Positions 50,129 through 57,747 of a stretch of DNA of 64,000 nt are shown here, piece by piece (the first letter of the stretch is position 1; each line of letters opens with the position of its first letter). Below the pieces are notes generated by a model. That model did no database searches, was not told the origin of the DNA, and worked only from the letters and a program-made list of their open reading frames with translations. The translations under genes and the position numbers were made by a program. The stretch comes from Kitasatospora sp. SolWspMP-SS2h (GTDB taxonomy: Bacteria; Actinomycetota; Actinomycetes; Streptomycetales; Streptomycetaceae), in assembly GCF_003259315.1 (NCBI RefSeq), contig NZ_QLLT01000007.1:105281-169280 (forward strand), given 5' to 3'.

Positions 50129-50360
50129 GTGGGGTGTGACGCGTGCGTGCGGGAGGCTGAGTTCGAGCGGTTGCCGGGGTACCGGCGGATCGCGGTGGAC
50201 GAGCACGGGCGGGTGGTGCACGCGGTGGATTGCGCGCTGCCGGGGCGGCTGGTGCTGCTGCCCCGGCGGCACCTGGAGTCGATGGCGGAGCTGACCGGGA
50301 CGGAGGCGGCGTCGCTGGGGGGGGGCTGAGCGGCGGGTTTGGCGGGATCTCGACGGGCGG
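50129..50360 (+). pseudogene. Frameshifted and truncated remnant of a HIT-like protein
   Basis: GTG 50129 opens a frame with CDACVREAEFERLPGYRRIAVDEHGRVVHAVDCALPGRLVLLPRRHLESMAELTGTEAASLGG, matching the N-terminal half of small HIT-like actinobacterial proteins (CxxC, LPG, LPRRH). A run of nine G (50317-50325) shifts the frame into a stop; deleting one G restores AERRVWRDLDGR, the expected continuation. After that no HIT sequence follows: the histidine triad (HxHxH) is missing because the DinB gene begins at 50412. A sequencing error in the G run cannot explain the missing second half. Confidence 0.55.
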
Positions 50361-50411
50361 TGGCATTCCTGCTGCTGGTCGGGCGGCCGTCCGGGCGGCC
50401 ATCCTGGGGGC

Positions 50412-50960
50412 ATGATCACTCCTGACACCAAGGACTGGACCTGGGTCCTCGAACGTCCTTGCGCCGAATGCGGGTTGGACACTTCGGCGATCCCCTTCGA
50501 GGCGGTACCGGGCCTGATCCGGGGCAACGGGCGGTTCTGGTCCGAGCTGCTGGCCGACGGCGAGGGCGGGGACGGGAGGGGGCTGCGGGAGCGGCCGGCG
50601 CCGGAGGTGTGGTCGCCGCTCGAGTACGCCTGCCACGTGCGGGACGTGTTCCGGACGATCGAGGGGCGGCTGCGGCTGATGCTGACCGAGGACGACCCGG
50701 TGTTCCCCGACTGGGACCAGGACGCCACCGCCGTCGAGGACCGCTACCGGGAGCAGGACCCGGCCGCGGTGGCTGCCGAGGTCGGGGTGGCGGCCGAGCT
50801 GCTGGCGCGCGCCTACGAAGAGGTGCCGGACGCCGGCCGGGAGCGCACCGGCGAGCGCAGCGACGGCGCCCGGTTCACCGTGGCGTCCCTCGGCCGCTAC
50901 GTCCTCCACGACGTGCACCACCACCGGTACGACGTCACCGGCGAGCAGCAGGGAATCTGA
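50412..50960 (+). CDS. DinB family protein (putative metal-dependent hydrolase/transferase fold)
   Basis: 182 aa. The four-helix DinB/YfiT fold is shown by WSPLEYACHVRDVFRTIEGRLRLML (metal-binding His of the first helix) and VLHDVHHHRYDVTG (HDxxHH of the last). Members range from thiol transferases to stress-induced proteins; the substrate is unknown. Its stop TGA lies in a single-mismatch TGAN palindrome (TGATCACCCGTCA) that also contains the stop of the opposite gene. Confidence 0.85.
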   Translation: MITPDTKDWTWVLERPCAECGLDTSAIPFEAVPGLIRGNGRFWSELLADGEGGDGRGLRERPAPEVWSPLEYACHVRDVFRTIEGRLRLMLTEDDPVFPDWDQDATAVEDRYREQDPAAVAAEVGVAAELLARAYEEVPDAGRERTGERSDGARFTVASLGRYVLHDVHHHRYDVTGEQQGI

Positions 50961-50970
50961 TCACCCGTCA
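50958..50970. repeat. Single-mismatch TGAC-N5-GTCA-like palindrome containing both convergent stop codons
   Basis: TGATCACCCGTCA. Left TGA is the DinB stop and right TCA is the DUF2332 stop on the other strand, the same geometry as at 15352. One base (T for C in the left arm) breaks the palindrome. Confidence 0.6.
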
Positions 50971-52110
50971 GTCCGACTGTCGGAGGGCCGGGTCGTCCGG
51001 TGCCGGCGTCCACGCGGGCAGGCCGTGCGGTACGGACTCGGCGAGCGTCGTGGTGATCGTGGGGCCGGGGCCGGAGCTGAGTCGGGCGGTGAGCAGGAAA
51101 CGGTGCCCGGTGCCGACCCGGCGGGGCTCGAAGGCGAGGTGGAGGAAGGGTGCGGACGGGGTCGAGGCGGCCGCGAGCCGCGCCAACTCGCCTTCCACGG
51201 AACGCCATTCGTCGGCGGGCACGTACTGCCGCATGACCGAGTGCCAGACCACGGTCAGCGCACCCGGCACCGTTTCGAGGCCGCGCAGGAACACGGCCGC
51301 GCCGACCGTCTCGACCGGGGTGGGCGTCCGGGCGGCGAGGGCGAGTGCGCCGTTCAGCCGCCGTGCGCGCGGGAGTTGGTCGGCCCAGAGGTAGGAGCGC
51401 AGGGCCAGGGCGCCGTCGGCGGAGCGCGGGTCGATCGGCGTCGGGTCGCAGCCGCGCCGCTCCGTCACCCGCTGGAGCGGGGCGTCGCGCAGCCAGGCGG
51501 GCGGCTCGCCGCGCCAGGCGTCGGCGAGGACGACGGGGGAGTCCGGCGGCCCGTACGAGAAGCCCTCCGAGACGCAACGGAACTGCTCGGCAAGGAGGTT
51601 GAGGCCCGCGCTGGAGCCCAGCTCGTACAGCCGGACGGGGAGCGGGAACGGGGGCGCGGTGGCGGTGGCACCGGCGGCGTCGGCGAGCTGTCGCTGGGCC
51701 CAGGCGAGGCCGGTGAGCAGCAGGTTGGACCGGCCGACCTCGTTGGTCTGCGGCGGGCGGGTGAGCCACTCGCGGACGAACGGCAGGTGGGCGGCGACGG
51801 CGGCGCGGAAGGCCGGCCAGGGGGCGTCCGGGTCGGCGGGGTCGAAGTGGCCGCCCGCGTCGGGGTAGTGCGCGGCGAGATCGGGGGCCCGGCCGGACAG
51901 CACCAGGGCGTGGACGGCGCCGAGCAGCCGCAGGGCGATGGCGTTCGGGCCGGGGGCGTCCTCGTGCCCGGCGATCGCCTCCGCGCACGGCCCGCCGGCG
52001 GCCAGGTCGCCGGTGGCCCGGCGCAGCAGCGCGGCGGACAGCGGGGAGCCCAACTCGGCGCAGGAGTCCGCCTGGTGGCGGAACATGGCCACGGCGTGGT
52101 CGAAGGACAT
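50968..52110 (-). CDS. DUF2332 family protein
   Basis: 380 aa, the usual length. The N-terminus MSFDHAVAMFRHQADSCAELGSPLSAALLRRATGDLA is typical, as are NEVGRSNLLLTGLAWAQRQL, VRLYELGSSAGLNLLAEQF (possible SAM-type nucleotide loop), and TVVWHSVMRQYVPADEWRSVEGELARLAA. The fold is methyltransferase-like but no activity is known. ATG 52110. Confidence 0.85.
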   Translation of the reverse strand: MSFDHAVAMFRHQADSCAELGSPLSAALLRRATGDLAAGGPCAEAIAGHEDAPGPNAIALRLLGAVHALVLSGRAPDLAAHYPDAGGHFDPADPDAPWPAFRAAVAAHLPFVREWLTRPPQTNEVGRSNLLLTGLAWAQRQLADAAGATATAPPFPLPVRLYELGSSAGLNLLAEQFRCVSEGFSYGPPDSPVVLADAWRGEPPAWLRDAPLQRVTERRGCDPTPIDPRSADGALALRSYLWADQLPRARRLNGALALAARTPTPVETVGAAVFLRGLETVPGALTVVWHSVMRQYVPADEWRSVEGELARLAAASTPSAPFLHLAFEPRRVGTGHRFLLTARLSSGPGPTITTTLAESVPHGLPAWTPAPDDPALRQSD

Positions 52111-52487
52111 CCGGGGTCTCCGTCTGGGTCCGGGGCGCCGCGCACGGGGCGCCGGGCACGTGGGTCGGGTACGGGTGCGGGTGTCGAGTGCGGGCGCCGG
52201 GCGTGATCGAACGGCCCCATCCTTCGCCGACCCGCTCCGCGGGGGTAGGGCGACCGGCCGTGATGTCGATCACCGGTCCTCCGGGTGCGATCGAGCGCGA
52301 TCGGCCTGGGCGGGCGCGCCCGGTTCGCGGGGGTGCGCCACGGGCGGGCGGAACGGTCCGGAGGCGTGCGTGCCGCCCCGCACGCCCTGTCGGCGCCGTC
52401 GACGAGGTGTGCGCGGAGCCGGGCGGCCGGGACGCCGGACGGACCCGATCGGACTCGGCGGCTCGGCTGCTCGGTGGCCCCGCGGGA
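52111..52487. other. Intergenic region between DUF2332 and sigma-like genes
   Basis: No gene is visible. The stretch is G/C-rich with several short direct repeats (GTGCGGGTGTCGAGTGCGGG) and GATCGAGCGCGATCG near 52289-52303, a GATCG-containing inverted motif. It follows the end of the sigma-like gene and precedes DUF2332 on the same strand. Confidence 0.4.
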
Positions 52488-52967
52488 TCACCAGTCGGTG
52501 GTGCGCCGGCGGTGGGTCTGGCGGAGCTGGCTGGTGATGCTGGCGGTGTCGCCGCCCATCACGTCCGCGATCTCGGGCGTGGCCAGGCCGACCACGTAGT
52601 GCAGGATCGCCAGGTCCTCGTCGCCCTCCACGTCGGGCCGCAGTCCGGCAGTCCCGGCGATCCCGGCGGCTCCGGCCGCCACGGCGGTGCCGTGCTGCTC
52701 GGTGACCGTCTCGCGGAGGATCTGCCAGGCCGCGGCGGCCGGGTTGGGGCTCTCCAGGACGGCCGGCCACACCGCGGCGATCGCGTGCAGGGCCAGCCGG
52801 ACCACCCGGTGGGCGGCGCCGGGCTCCTGGAACCAGACCCGGGCGTAGCTCCGGTAGCGCGGCTCGTGCAGCTCGCAGAAGGCGGCGAACTCGACGGACA
52901 CGTACGGAAGTTCGGCGGACCGATCAGCAGATGCCGAGTCTGCGGCCGGGACATGACGTTCAGTCAC
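52488..52967 (-). CDS. Small sigma-factor-like / helix-turn-helix protein
   Basis: 159 aa. The C-terminal half LAILHYVVGLATPEIADVMGGDTASITSQLRQTHRR resembles the sigma region 4 helix-turn-helix. The first half (FAAFCELHEPRYRSYARVWFQEPGAAHRVVRLALHAI) is like a reduced region 2. It may be a minor sigma or a DNA-binding protein. GTG 52967 with GAGAGG eight bases upstream. It is divergent from the His-rich exporter gene, with a TGACG-N3-CGTCA palindrome between the two. Confidence 0.6.
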   Translation of the reverse strand: MTERHVPAADSASADRSAELPYVSVEFAAFCELHEPRYRSYARVWFQEPGAAHRVVRLALHAIAAVWPAVLESPNPAAAAWQILRETVTEQHGTAVAAGAAGIAGTAGLRPDVEGDEDLAILHYVVGLATPEIADVMGGDTASITSQLRQTHRRRTTDW

Positions 52968-53091
52968 ATCAGCTGCCTCTCGATCTGGGTCCGGACGGGA
53001 GCGTCAGCGCTCACTCTAGGCCCTCGGGCGGGTGCTGCGGGTGACAAGTCTGCTGAGATGCCCGGGGTCGGGTCGGATTCGGGTCGTTGTG

Positions 53092-53104
53092 TGACGGCCC
53101 GTCA
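53092..53104. repeat. TGACG-N3-CGTCA palindrome, copy 5, between divergent genes
   Basis: TGACGGCCCGTCA, about 100 bases before the exporter start and 125 before the sigma-like start. It is not on a stop codon, so it may be acting as an operator here. Confidence 0.65.
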
Positions 53105-53206
53105 GCAGACGTCGCCCGTCCGGTGCAGTTGCGAGGGCATCGCACCTGGTCAGAGGTGGTACATCGGCAGTGGCTGCAAGCCAGTTGGTGTGCCACCGTA
53201 GGCCCT

Positions 53207-54601
53207 ATGGGTGAACGCGAAATCGGTGACCGGTCTCACCTTCACGGGCGAATCCCGAGTCACGGGCATGACCACCATCACACACCGGACCGGCCGGACC
53301 GCCCCGGTCACGAGCCCCACGACCACCCTCACCCGCACGGCGGCACCGTCCGGGGCCCGGAAATCCTCCCCACCCGCCGGAGCGCGTCCCACGGCCACGC
53401 GCCCCCCGACCACGCCGAGCGCCACCACCCTCACCCGCACGATCAACGCGATCACGATCACGATCACGATCACGACCGCAGCCACCAGCACGACCGCAGC
53501 CACCAGCACGGCCACGGCCACCAGCACGGCCACGGCCACCAGCACGGCCACGGCCACCAGCACGGCCACGGCCACCAGCACGGCCACGGCCACCAGCACG
53601 GCCACGGCCACCAGCACGGCCACGGCCACCAGCACGGCCACGGCCACGCCCGCGCCCGCCTGCGGCACCGCCTGGCCCACCTGCTGCGCCCGCACTCGCA
53701 CGACGCCGCCGACCGGGTCGACGCGGCGATGGAGTCCTCCGCCGAGGGCCTGCGCACGCTCTGGGTCTCGCTGCTGGTGCTGGGCGCGACGGCCGCCGCG
53801 CAGGCGGTGATCGCGGCGCTGTCGGGTTCGGTGGCGCTGCTCGGCGACACCGTGCACAACGTCGCGGACGCGCTGACCGCCGTCCCGCTGGGCGTGGCGT
53901 TCCTGCTGGGGCGGCGGGCGGCGAACCGCAGCTACACGTACGGGTACGGGCGGGCCGAGGACCTGGCGGGCGTCGCGGTGGTGCTGGCGGTGGCGGCGTC
54001 CTCGCTGGTGGCGGGGTGGACGGCGGTGGAGCGGCTGCTGCACCCGGAGCCGGTCGGGCACCTGTGGGCGGTGGCCGCCGCGGCCCTCGCGGGGTGCGTC
54101 GGCAACGAGTGGGTGGCCCGCTACCGGATCGCCACCGGCCGCCGGATCGGTTCGGCGGCGCTGGTCGCGGACGGCCTGCACGCCCGCACCGACGGGCTGA
54201 CCTCGCTGGCGGTGCTGCTGGGCGCCGGGGGCGGCGCGCTGGGCTGGCGGTACGCGGACCCGGTGGTGGGGCTGCTGATCACGGTGGCGATCCTGGGCGT
54301 GCTGCGCGGCACGGTGCGCGAGGTGGGCCGACGGCTGATGGACGCCGTCGACCCGGCGCTGCTGGACGCGGCGGAGCGCGAACTCGCGGGCGTGGACGGG
54401 GTGCGCGGGGTCGGCGCGGTGCGGATGCGCTGGGTCGGGCACGCGCTGCGCGCCGAGGCGGAGGTGGTGGTCGACGGCGCGCTGACGGTGGTGGCCGGCC
54501 ACCGGGTGGCGGAGGACGCCGAACGGGCCCTGATCCGGGCCGTCCCCCGGCTGCTGGCCGTGACCGTGCACGTCGACCACGTCCCGGCCGGGGCGCGCTG
54601 A
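53207..54601 (+). CDS. Cation diffusion facilitator with a very His-rich N-terminal extension
   Basis: 464 aa from ATG 53207. Residues ~12-150 contain more than fifty histidines, in HDHDHDH, HQHDRSHQHD and eight consecutive QHGHGH units (53504-53647). The CDF core follows, with six helices; SVALLGDTVHNVADALTAVPLGVA (HxxxD) and LVADGLHARTDGLTSLAVLLGA (second HxxxD) are the zinc sites, and a C-terminal cytoplasmic domain ends the protein. It exports zinc or a similar divalent metal using the proton gradient; the His tract may buffer or sense the metal. It is a single gene. Confidence 0.9.
   Translation: MGEREIGDRSHLHGRIPSHGHDHHHTPDRPDRPGHEPHDHPHPHGGTVRGPEILPTRRSASHGHAPPDHAERHHPHPHDQRDHDHDHDHDRSHQHDRSHQHGHGHQHGHGHQHGHGHQHGHGHQHGHGHQHGHGHQHGHGHQHGHGHARARLRHRLAHLLRPHSHDAADRVDAAMESSAEGLRTLWVSLLVLGATAAAQAVIAALSGSVALLGDTVHNVADALTAVPLGVAFLLGRRAANRSYTYGYGRAEDLAGVAVVLAVAASSLVAGWTAVERLLHPEPVGHLWAVAAAALAGCVGNEWVARYRIATGRRIGSAALVADGLHARTDGLTSLAVLLGAGGGALGWRYADPVVGLLITVAILGVLRGTVREVGRRLMDAVDPALLDAAERELAGVDGVRGVGAVRMRWVGHALRAEAEVVVDGALTVVAGHRVAEDAERALIRAVPRLLAVTVHVDHVPAGAR
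53504..53647 (+). repeat. Eight copies of an 18-bp tandem repeat encoding QHGHGH
   Basis: CAGCACGGCCACGGCCAC is repeated perfectly eight times (144 bp) in frame within the cation exporter. Perfect identity, including synonymous positions, points to recent slippage; strains are likely to differ in copy number. Confidence 0.9.
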
Positions 54602-54655
54602 CCGCGTCCGGGCGTCGGAGGCCGGAGCGGGGAGCCGCAAGCCGAGCGCCGTAGC

Positions 54656-54668
54656 TGACGTGCCGTCA
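54656..54668. repeat. TGACG-N3-CGTCA palindrome, copy 6
   Basis: TGACGTGCCGTCA, 54 bases after the exporter stop, ahead of hairpin-rich DNA (GGGCCCGCTCGCGGGCCC near 54750) and the end of the opposite gene. Confidence 0.65.
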
Positions 54669-54843
54669 GGAAGCCTTCCAGTAGGTCCATTAGGGCCTGC
54701 GGAGGGCTTCGGCGACCCCGGGGGCCTCAGGGGTTGCCCGGGCCCGCTCGCGGGCCCTTCACGGCCTTCGCGCCTGCCGCGTCTGCGGGCCGGTCTTCAC
54801 GTCCGCGGGCCGGACCGTCACGTTCCCTGGTCCGGCCCGGGGC

Positions 54844-55506
54844 TCAGCTCTCGTGCGCCGACCGGGTGGCGGAGGCCCCGCCGAACCGGACGGTGGCGCC
54901 CGCACTCCCGGCGGTCCGCGCCGCCGCTTCACTGCCCGTCCGCCCGGCGGCCTCGCCGGTGCGCACCGCGTCCCCGCCCGCTCCGGCGGCGGACCCGTCC
55001 GCGGCCCCGCCGACGGCTCCTCCGTCGAGGGCTCCTGCACCGGCTCCGCCCGCGCTCCCGCCCGCCCGCGCCGCCGCTCCGGCGGCGGCCTCGGCCGCGG
55101 CGCTCTCGGCGGCCCGCACCGCGGCGGCCACGCTGTCGGGGTCGCGGCGGATCTGCTCGGGGATGCCGGCGGTGCGGCGGTCGGTCCGGACGGTGGTCTC
55201 GGCGGCCTCGACGCTCTCCCGGGCGGCCAGGTAGGCCTGCACGGCGGCGATGCCGTAGACCGGCTGGATGAGCTGGTGGCCCTTGAAGAAGGGCCGGGCG
55301 GGGGCGAATCCGGCGGCGGTCACCAGCTCGCGGATCTCGGTTATCTCCTCTTCGCTGCGCGCCGTGAAACGGACTTCCCAACCCTTCTTGTACGTACGGC
55401 CGTCCTCTCCGCCGCGTCTGGCGGGGTCGGGTTGGCGGACGTAGCCGGGCAGGCGGCCGAGGCGTAGTCGGGCGGCGCGCTGGGCTGATGAGTCGTCGCG
55501 GGGCAT
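54844..55506 (-). CDS. Hypothetical protein with Ala/Gly-rich C-terminal half
   Basis: 220 aa from ATG 55506. The first ~120 residues are ordered and look conserved (DDSSAQRAARLRLGRLPGYVRQPDPARRGGEDGRTYKKGWEVRFTARSEEEITEIRELVTAAGFAPARPFFKGHQLIQPVYGIAAVQAYLAARE, quoted in part: KKGWEVRFTA, FKGHQLIQPVYG). The C-terminal ~100 residues are Ala/Gly/Glu low complexity with no fold. No family recognised. It is the terminal gene of the divergent pair around the A/T-rich element at 55616. Confidence 0.6.
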   Translation of the reverse strand: MPRDDSSAQRAARLRLGRLPGYVRQPDPARRGGEDGRTYKKGWEVRFTARSEEEITEIRELVTAAGFAPARPFFKGHQLIQPVYGIAAVQAYLAARESVEAAETTVRTDRRTAGIPEQIRRDPDSVAAAVRAAESAAAEAAAGAAARAGGSAGGAGAGALDGGAVGGAADGSAAGAGGDAVRTGEAAGRTGSEAAARTAGSAGATVRFGGASATRSAHES

Positions 55507-55823
55507 GTGCCCGATGGTAGGCAATTCGTGACGGCCGCCGACGCCAGCGGGTGTGACGTTGCGCGTGTGATCGGTCACTTCCGGTCAGATCGCGCAGGTC
55601 GGCGGCGCGGACTCGATCGGATCGCAATGCTGTGTCGATCCGATGAAAATCGGATAGTAGAAAACAAGTCCGATCTATTACGGCAACGGAGTGAACACCC
55701 GATACGCCGAATGGGTGAGGGTATGGGGACTTTAGTGCGGAGCAGTCCCGGTTTGACGACGGTTGCGTAACAGGTCGCCAGGTCGGGCGTCGGGTGTCGG
55801 AGCCGAGGGGGAACGTGGACGGC
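55507..55823. other. A/T-rich divergent intergenic region with a cluster of TCCGAT motifs
   Basis: No gene is seen. 55616-55624 (ATCGGATCG) and 55636-55644 (CGATCCGAT) form a perfect 9-bp inverted repeat with an 11-base loop; 55638-55644 (ATCCGAT) and 55649-55655 (ATCGGAT) form a tight hairpin with a GAAA loop; 55669-55674 repeats TCCGAT. The region is far more A/T-rich than its surroundings. Confidence 0.6.
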
Positions 55824-56852
55824 ATGAGCTACCGGATTCCGCAGCAGCCCGCCTCCCTCGAAGAACTCGCCCGGCGCCAGCAGAACGTGGTGACGGCCAG
55901 TCAGCTCCGCGCCCGCGGCGTCCCGGCCCGCATGGTGAGCGAGCACTGCCGCAGCGGCGGGCCGTGGCAGCGGCTGCTGCCGCGGGTCTACCTGCTGCAG
56001 GACGGCGCGCCGACGCCCGAGCAGCGGATGTGGGCGGCACTACTGTACGCGGCGCAGAACGGCCCGGCCGGGGACGGCACCCGCGAGGGCGCGGTGATCA
56101 CCGGCGCGGCGGCGCTGGCGCTGTACGGGTTCGTGTCGGTGCCGCGGCTACCCGCGGTACTCGGGGTGGAGGTGCTGGTGCCCCGGCAGCGCCGGCTGCG
56201 GGACGCCGGGCAGGTGCGGATCCGGCGCACCGAGCGGGAGCTGGAGGCCCGTTCGGTGCACGGGCTGGCGGTCGCCCCGGTGGCCCGGGCGGTGGCGGAC
56301 GCGATCAGCGAGTGGGCCGAGCAGGGCGCGTTCGACTCCGGCCGGGTCGGCCCGGGGCTGCTGCGGGCGCTGCTGCGCGAGGCACTGCTGGCGCGCGGCG
56401 GCTGCACGGTGGCGGAGCTGCTGGCCGAACTGGCCGAGGCGCGGCTGCTGGAGGCGCCCCGGGTGCGGGCGGCGGTGGACGAACTGCTGGCGGCGCGCCG
56501 GGAGGCCGCGTTCACCGAGCTGGTGGCCCTGGCGGTGGAGCGCGGCCTGCCGCTGCCGCTGCCCGGCCCCGAGCTGCGGATGCGCGGCGGCACCTACATC
56601 GCGGTGCCGGACCTGTACTGGCCCGAGGCCGCGGTGGCGGTGGAGGTCGACTCCGAGCTGCGCTGCGTCAGCGAGGGCGAGGCGGCCTGGGTGCGCGGCG
56701 GCCAGCACCGGATGGAGTACCTGGGCGTGCGGGTGGTGTACGTCGGCTCCGCCCGCCTCGCCGCCGAACGGGACGCGGTCGGCGACGAGTTGGCGCAGGC
56801 GTACGGGACCGGCGGCGAGGACGTGGTGGAGCTGGTGGTCAGCGAGCGGTGA
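55824..56852 (+). CDS. Protein with AbiEi-like N-terminal and DUF559/Vsr-like C-terminal domain
   Basis: 342 aa. The N-terminal part (EELARRQQNVVTASQLRARGVPARMVSEHCRSGGPWQRLLPRVYLL) is a winged helix like AbiEi antitoxins. The C-terminal part (YWPEAAVAVEVDSELRCVSEGEAAWVRGGQHRMEYLGVRVVYVG) matches the DUF559/restriction-endonuclease-like fold, with DxxW...EVDSE as acidic active-site candidates. Such proteins are common in actinobacteria and their role is unknown; no toxin partner lies next to it. ATG 55824 with GAGGGGGA upstream. Confidence 0.72.
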   Translation: MSYRIPQQPASLEELARRQQNVVTASQLRARGVPARMVSEHCRSGGPWQRLLPRVYLLQDGAPTPEQRMWAALLYAAQNGPAGDGTREGAVITGAAALALYGFVSVPRLPAVLGVEVLVPRQRRLRDAGQVRIRRTERELEARSVHGLAVAPVARAVADAISEWAEQGAFDSGRVGPGLLRALLREALLARGGCTVAELLAELAEARLLEAPRVRAAVDELLAARREAAFTELVALAVERGLPLPLPGPELRMRGGTYIAVPDLYWPEAAVAVEVDSELRCVSEGEAAWVRGGQHRMEYLGVRVVYVGSARLAAERDAVGDELAQAYGTGGEDVVELVVSER

Positions 56853-56875
56853 ACCCGCCGTGGAGACAACGGGAT

Positions 56876-56888
56876 TGACGGTACGTCA
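56876..56888. repeat. TGACG-N3-CGTCA palindrome, copy 7, on the pncA stop codon
   Basis: TGACGGTACGTCA. Read on the minus strand, its first three bases are the pncA stop. It stands 24 bases after the stop of the opposite gene, between convergent genes. Confidence 0.75.
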
Positions 56889-57476
56889 GGTGCGGACGAC
56901 CGGTGTGCCGGCCAGCTCGACCCCGGCGGAGCGCAGTTCCTCCAGCGCCTCGGCGGTGGTGGCGGCGGCGACGCCGGCCGTCAGGTCGAGCAGGACGCGG
57001 GTGGCGAAGCCTTCGCGGGCGGCGTCCAGGGCGGTGGCGCGGACGCAGTGGTCGGTGGCGATGCCGACCACGTCGACGTCGGTGACGCCGCGCTCGTTCA
57101 GCCAGTCGGTGAGGGTGCCGCCGTGCTCGTCGAAGCCCTCGAAGCCGCTGTACGCGGCGGCGTGCGCACCCTTGGAGAAGACCGCCTCGACCGCGCCCGA
57201 GGTCACCGAGGGGGCGAAGTTGGGGTGGAAGCCGACGCCCTCGGTGCCGGCCACGCAGTGCACCGGCCAGGAGCGGACGTAGTCGGGCTCGGCGGCGAAG
57301 TGCGGCCCCGGGTCGATGTGGTGGTCGCGGGTGGCGACGATGTGGGCGTAGCCGGGGGCGGACTCGGCGATCAGGTCGGTGATCGCGGCCGCGACCTCGG
57401 CCCCGCCGGCGACGGGAAGGCTGCCGCCCTCGCAGAAGTCGTTCTGCACGTCGACGACGATCAGGGCCCGGTGCAT
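56886..57476 (-). CDS. pncA: Nicotinamidase (isochorismatase family)
   Basis: 196 aa. ALIVVDVQNDFCEGGSLPV carries catalytic D9, VFSKGAHAAAYSG the lysine, and GIATDHCVRATALDA the nucleophilic cysteine; HFAAEPDYVRSWPVHCVAGTEG is also typical. It turns nicotinamide into nicotinate, which PncB then uses. The start at 57476 is close after pncB on the same strand (271 bases between), so the two form the NAD salvage pair. Pyrazinamide activation would be expected of such an enzyme. Confidence 0.92.
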   Translation of the reverse strand: MHRALIVVDVQNDFCEGGSLPVAGGAEVAAAITDLIAESAPGYAHIVATRDHHIDPGPHFAAEPDYVRSWPVHCVAGTEGVGFHPNFAPSVTSGAVEAVFSKGAHAAAYSGFEGFDEHGGTLTDWLNERGVTDVDVVGIATDHCVRATALDAAREGFATRVLLDLTAGVAAATTAEALEELRSAGVELAGTPVVRT

Positions 57477-57747
57477 GGCTGGCTCTTCTCTCGTTGGCTC
57501 GTGGCGAGCTGGGGTGCGGCCCGGAGCCCGGGGGTCTCGGCCGCGGTGGCGTCGGGGTGGCCCGGGCGGGCCCGGACGGTACAGCGGTTGGCACTCTAGG
57601 CAGTGCGGGGCGGGCGCGAAAGGGCCGGGGTGCCGCCGGGGCGCCGCTGCGGGATCGCTGCGGGGCAAAGCCGGGCAAAGCCGCGTCCGCGCCCGCCCCC
57701 CTCGCGTCCGAGCGTGCCCCGCCCCGCCCGGGTCCGCGTCCAGCGGT

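Noticed and set aside
45951..50924. A 1657-residue minus-strand open frame through T7SS cassette B
   Set aside because: Composition is Arg/Gly/Ala/Pro shadow sequence, antiparallel to five recognised genes.
53504..53647. CRISPR-like array
   Set aside because: Units are contiguous and identical without spacers, and encode QHGHGH in frame.
55824..56852. Toxin-antitoxin or abortive infection (AbiE) system
   Set aside because: Only the AbiEi-like half is present; no nucleotidyltransferase toxin gene is adjacent.
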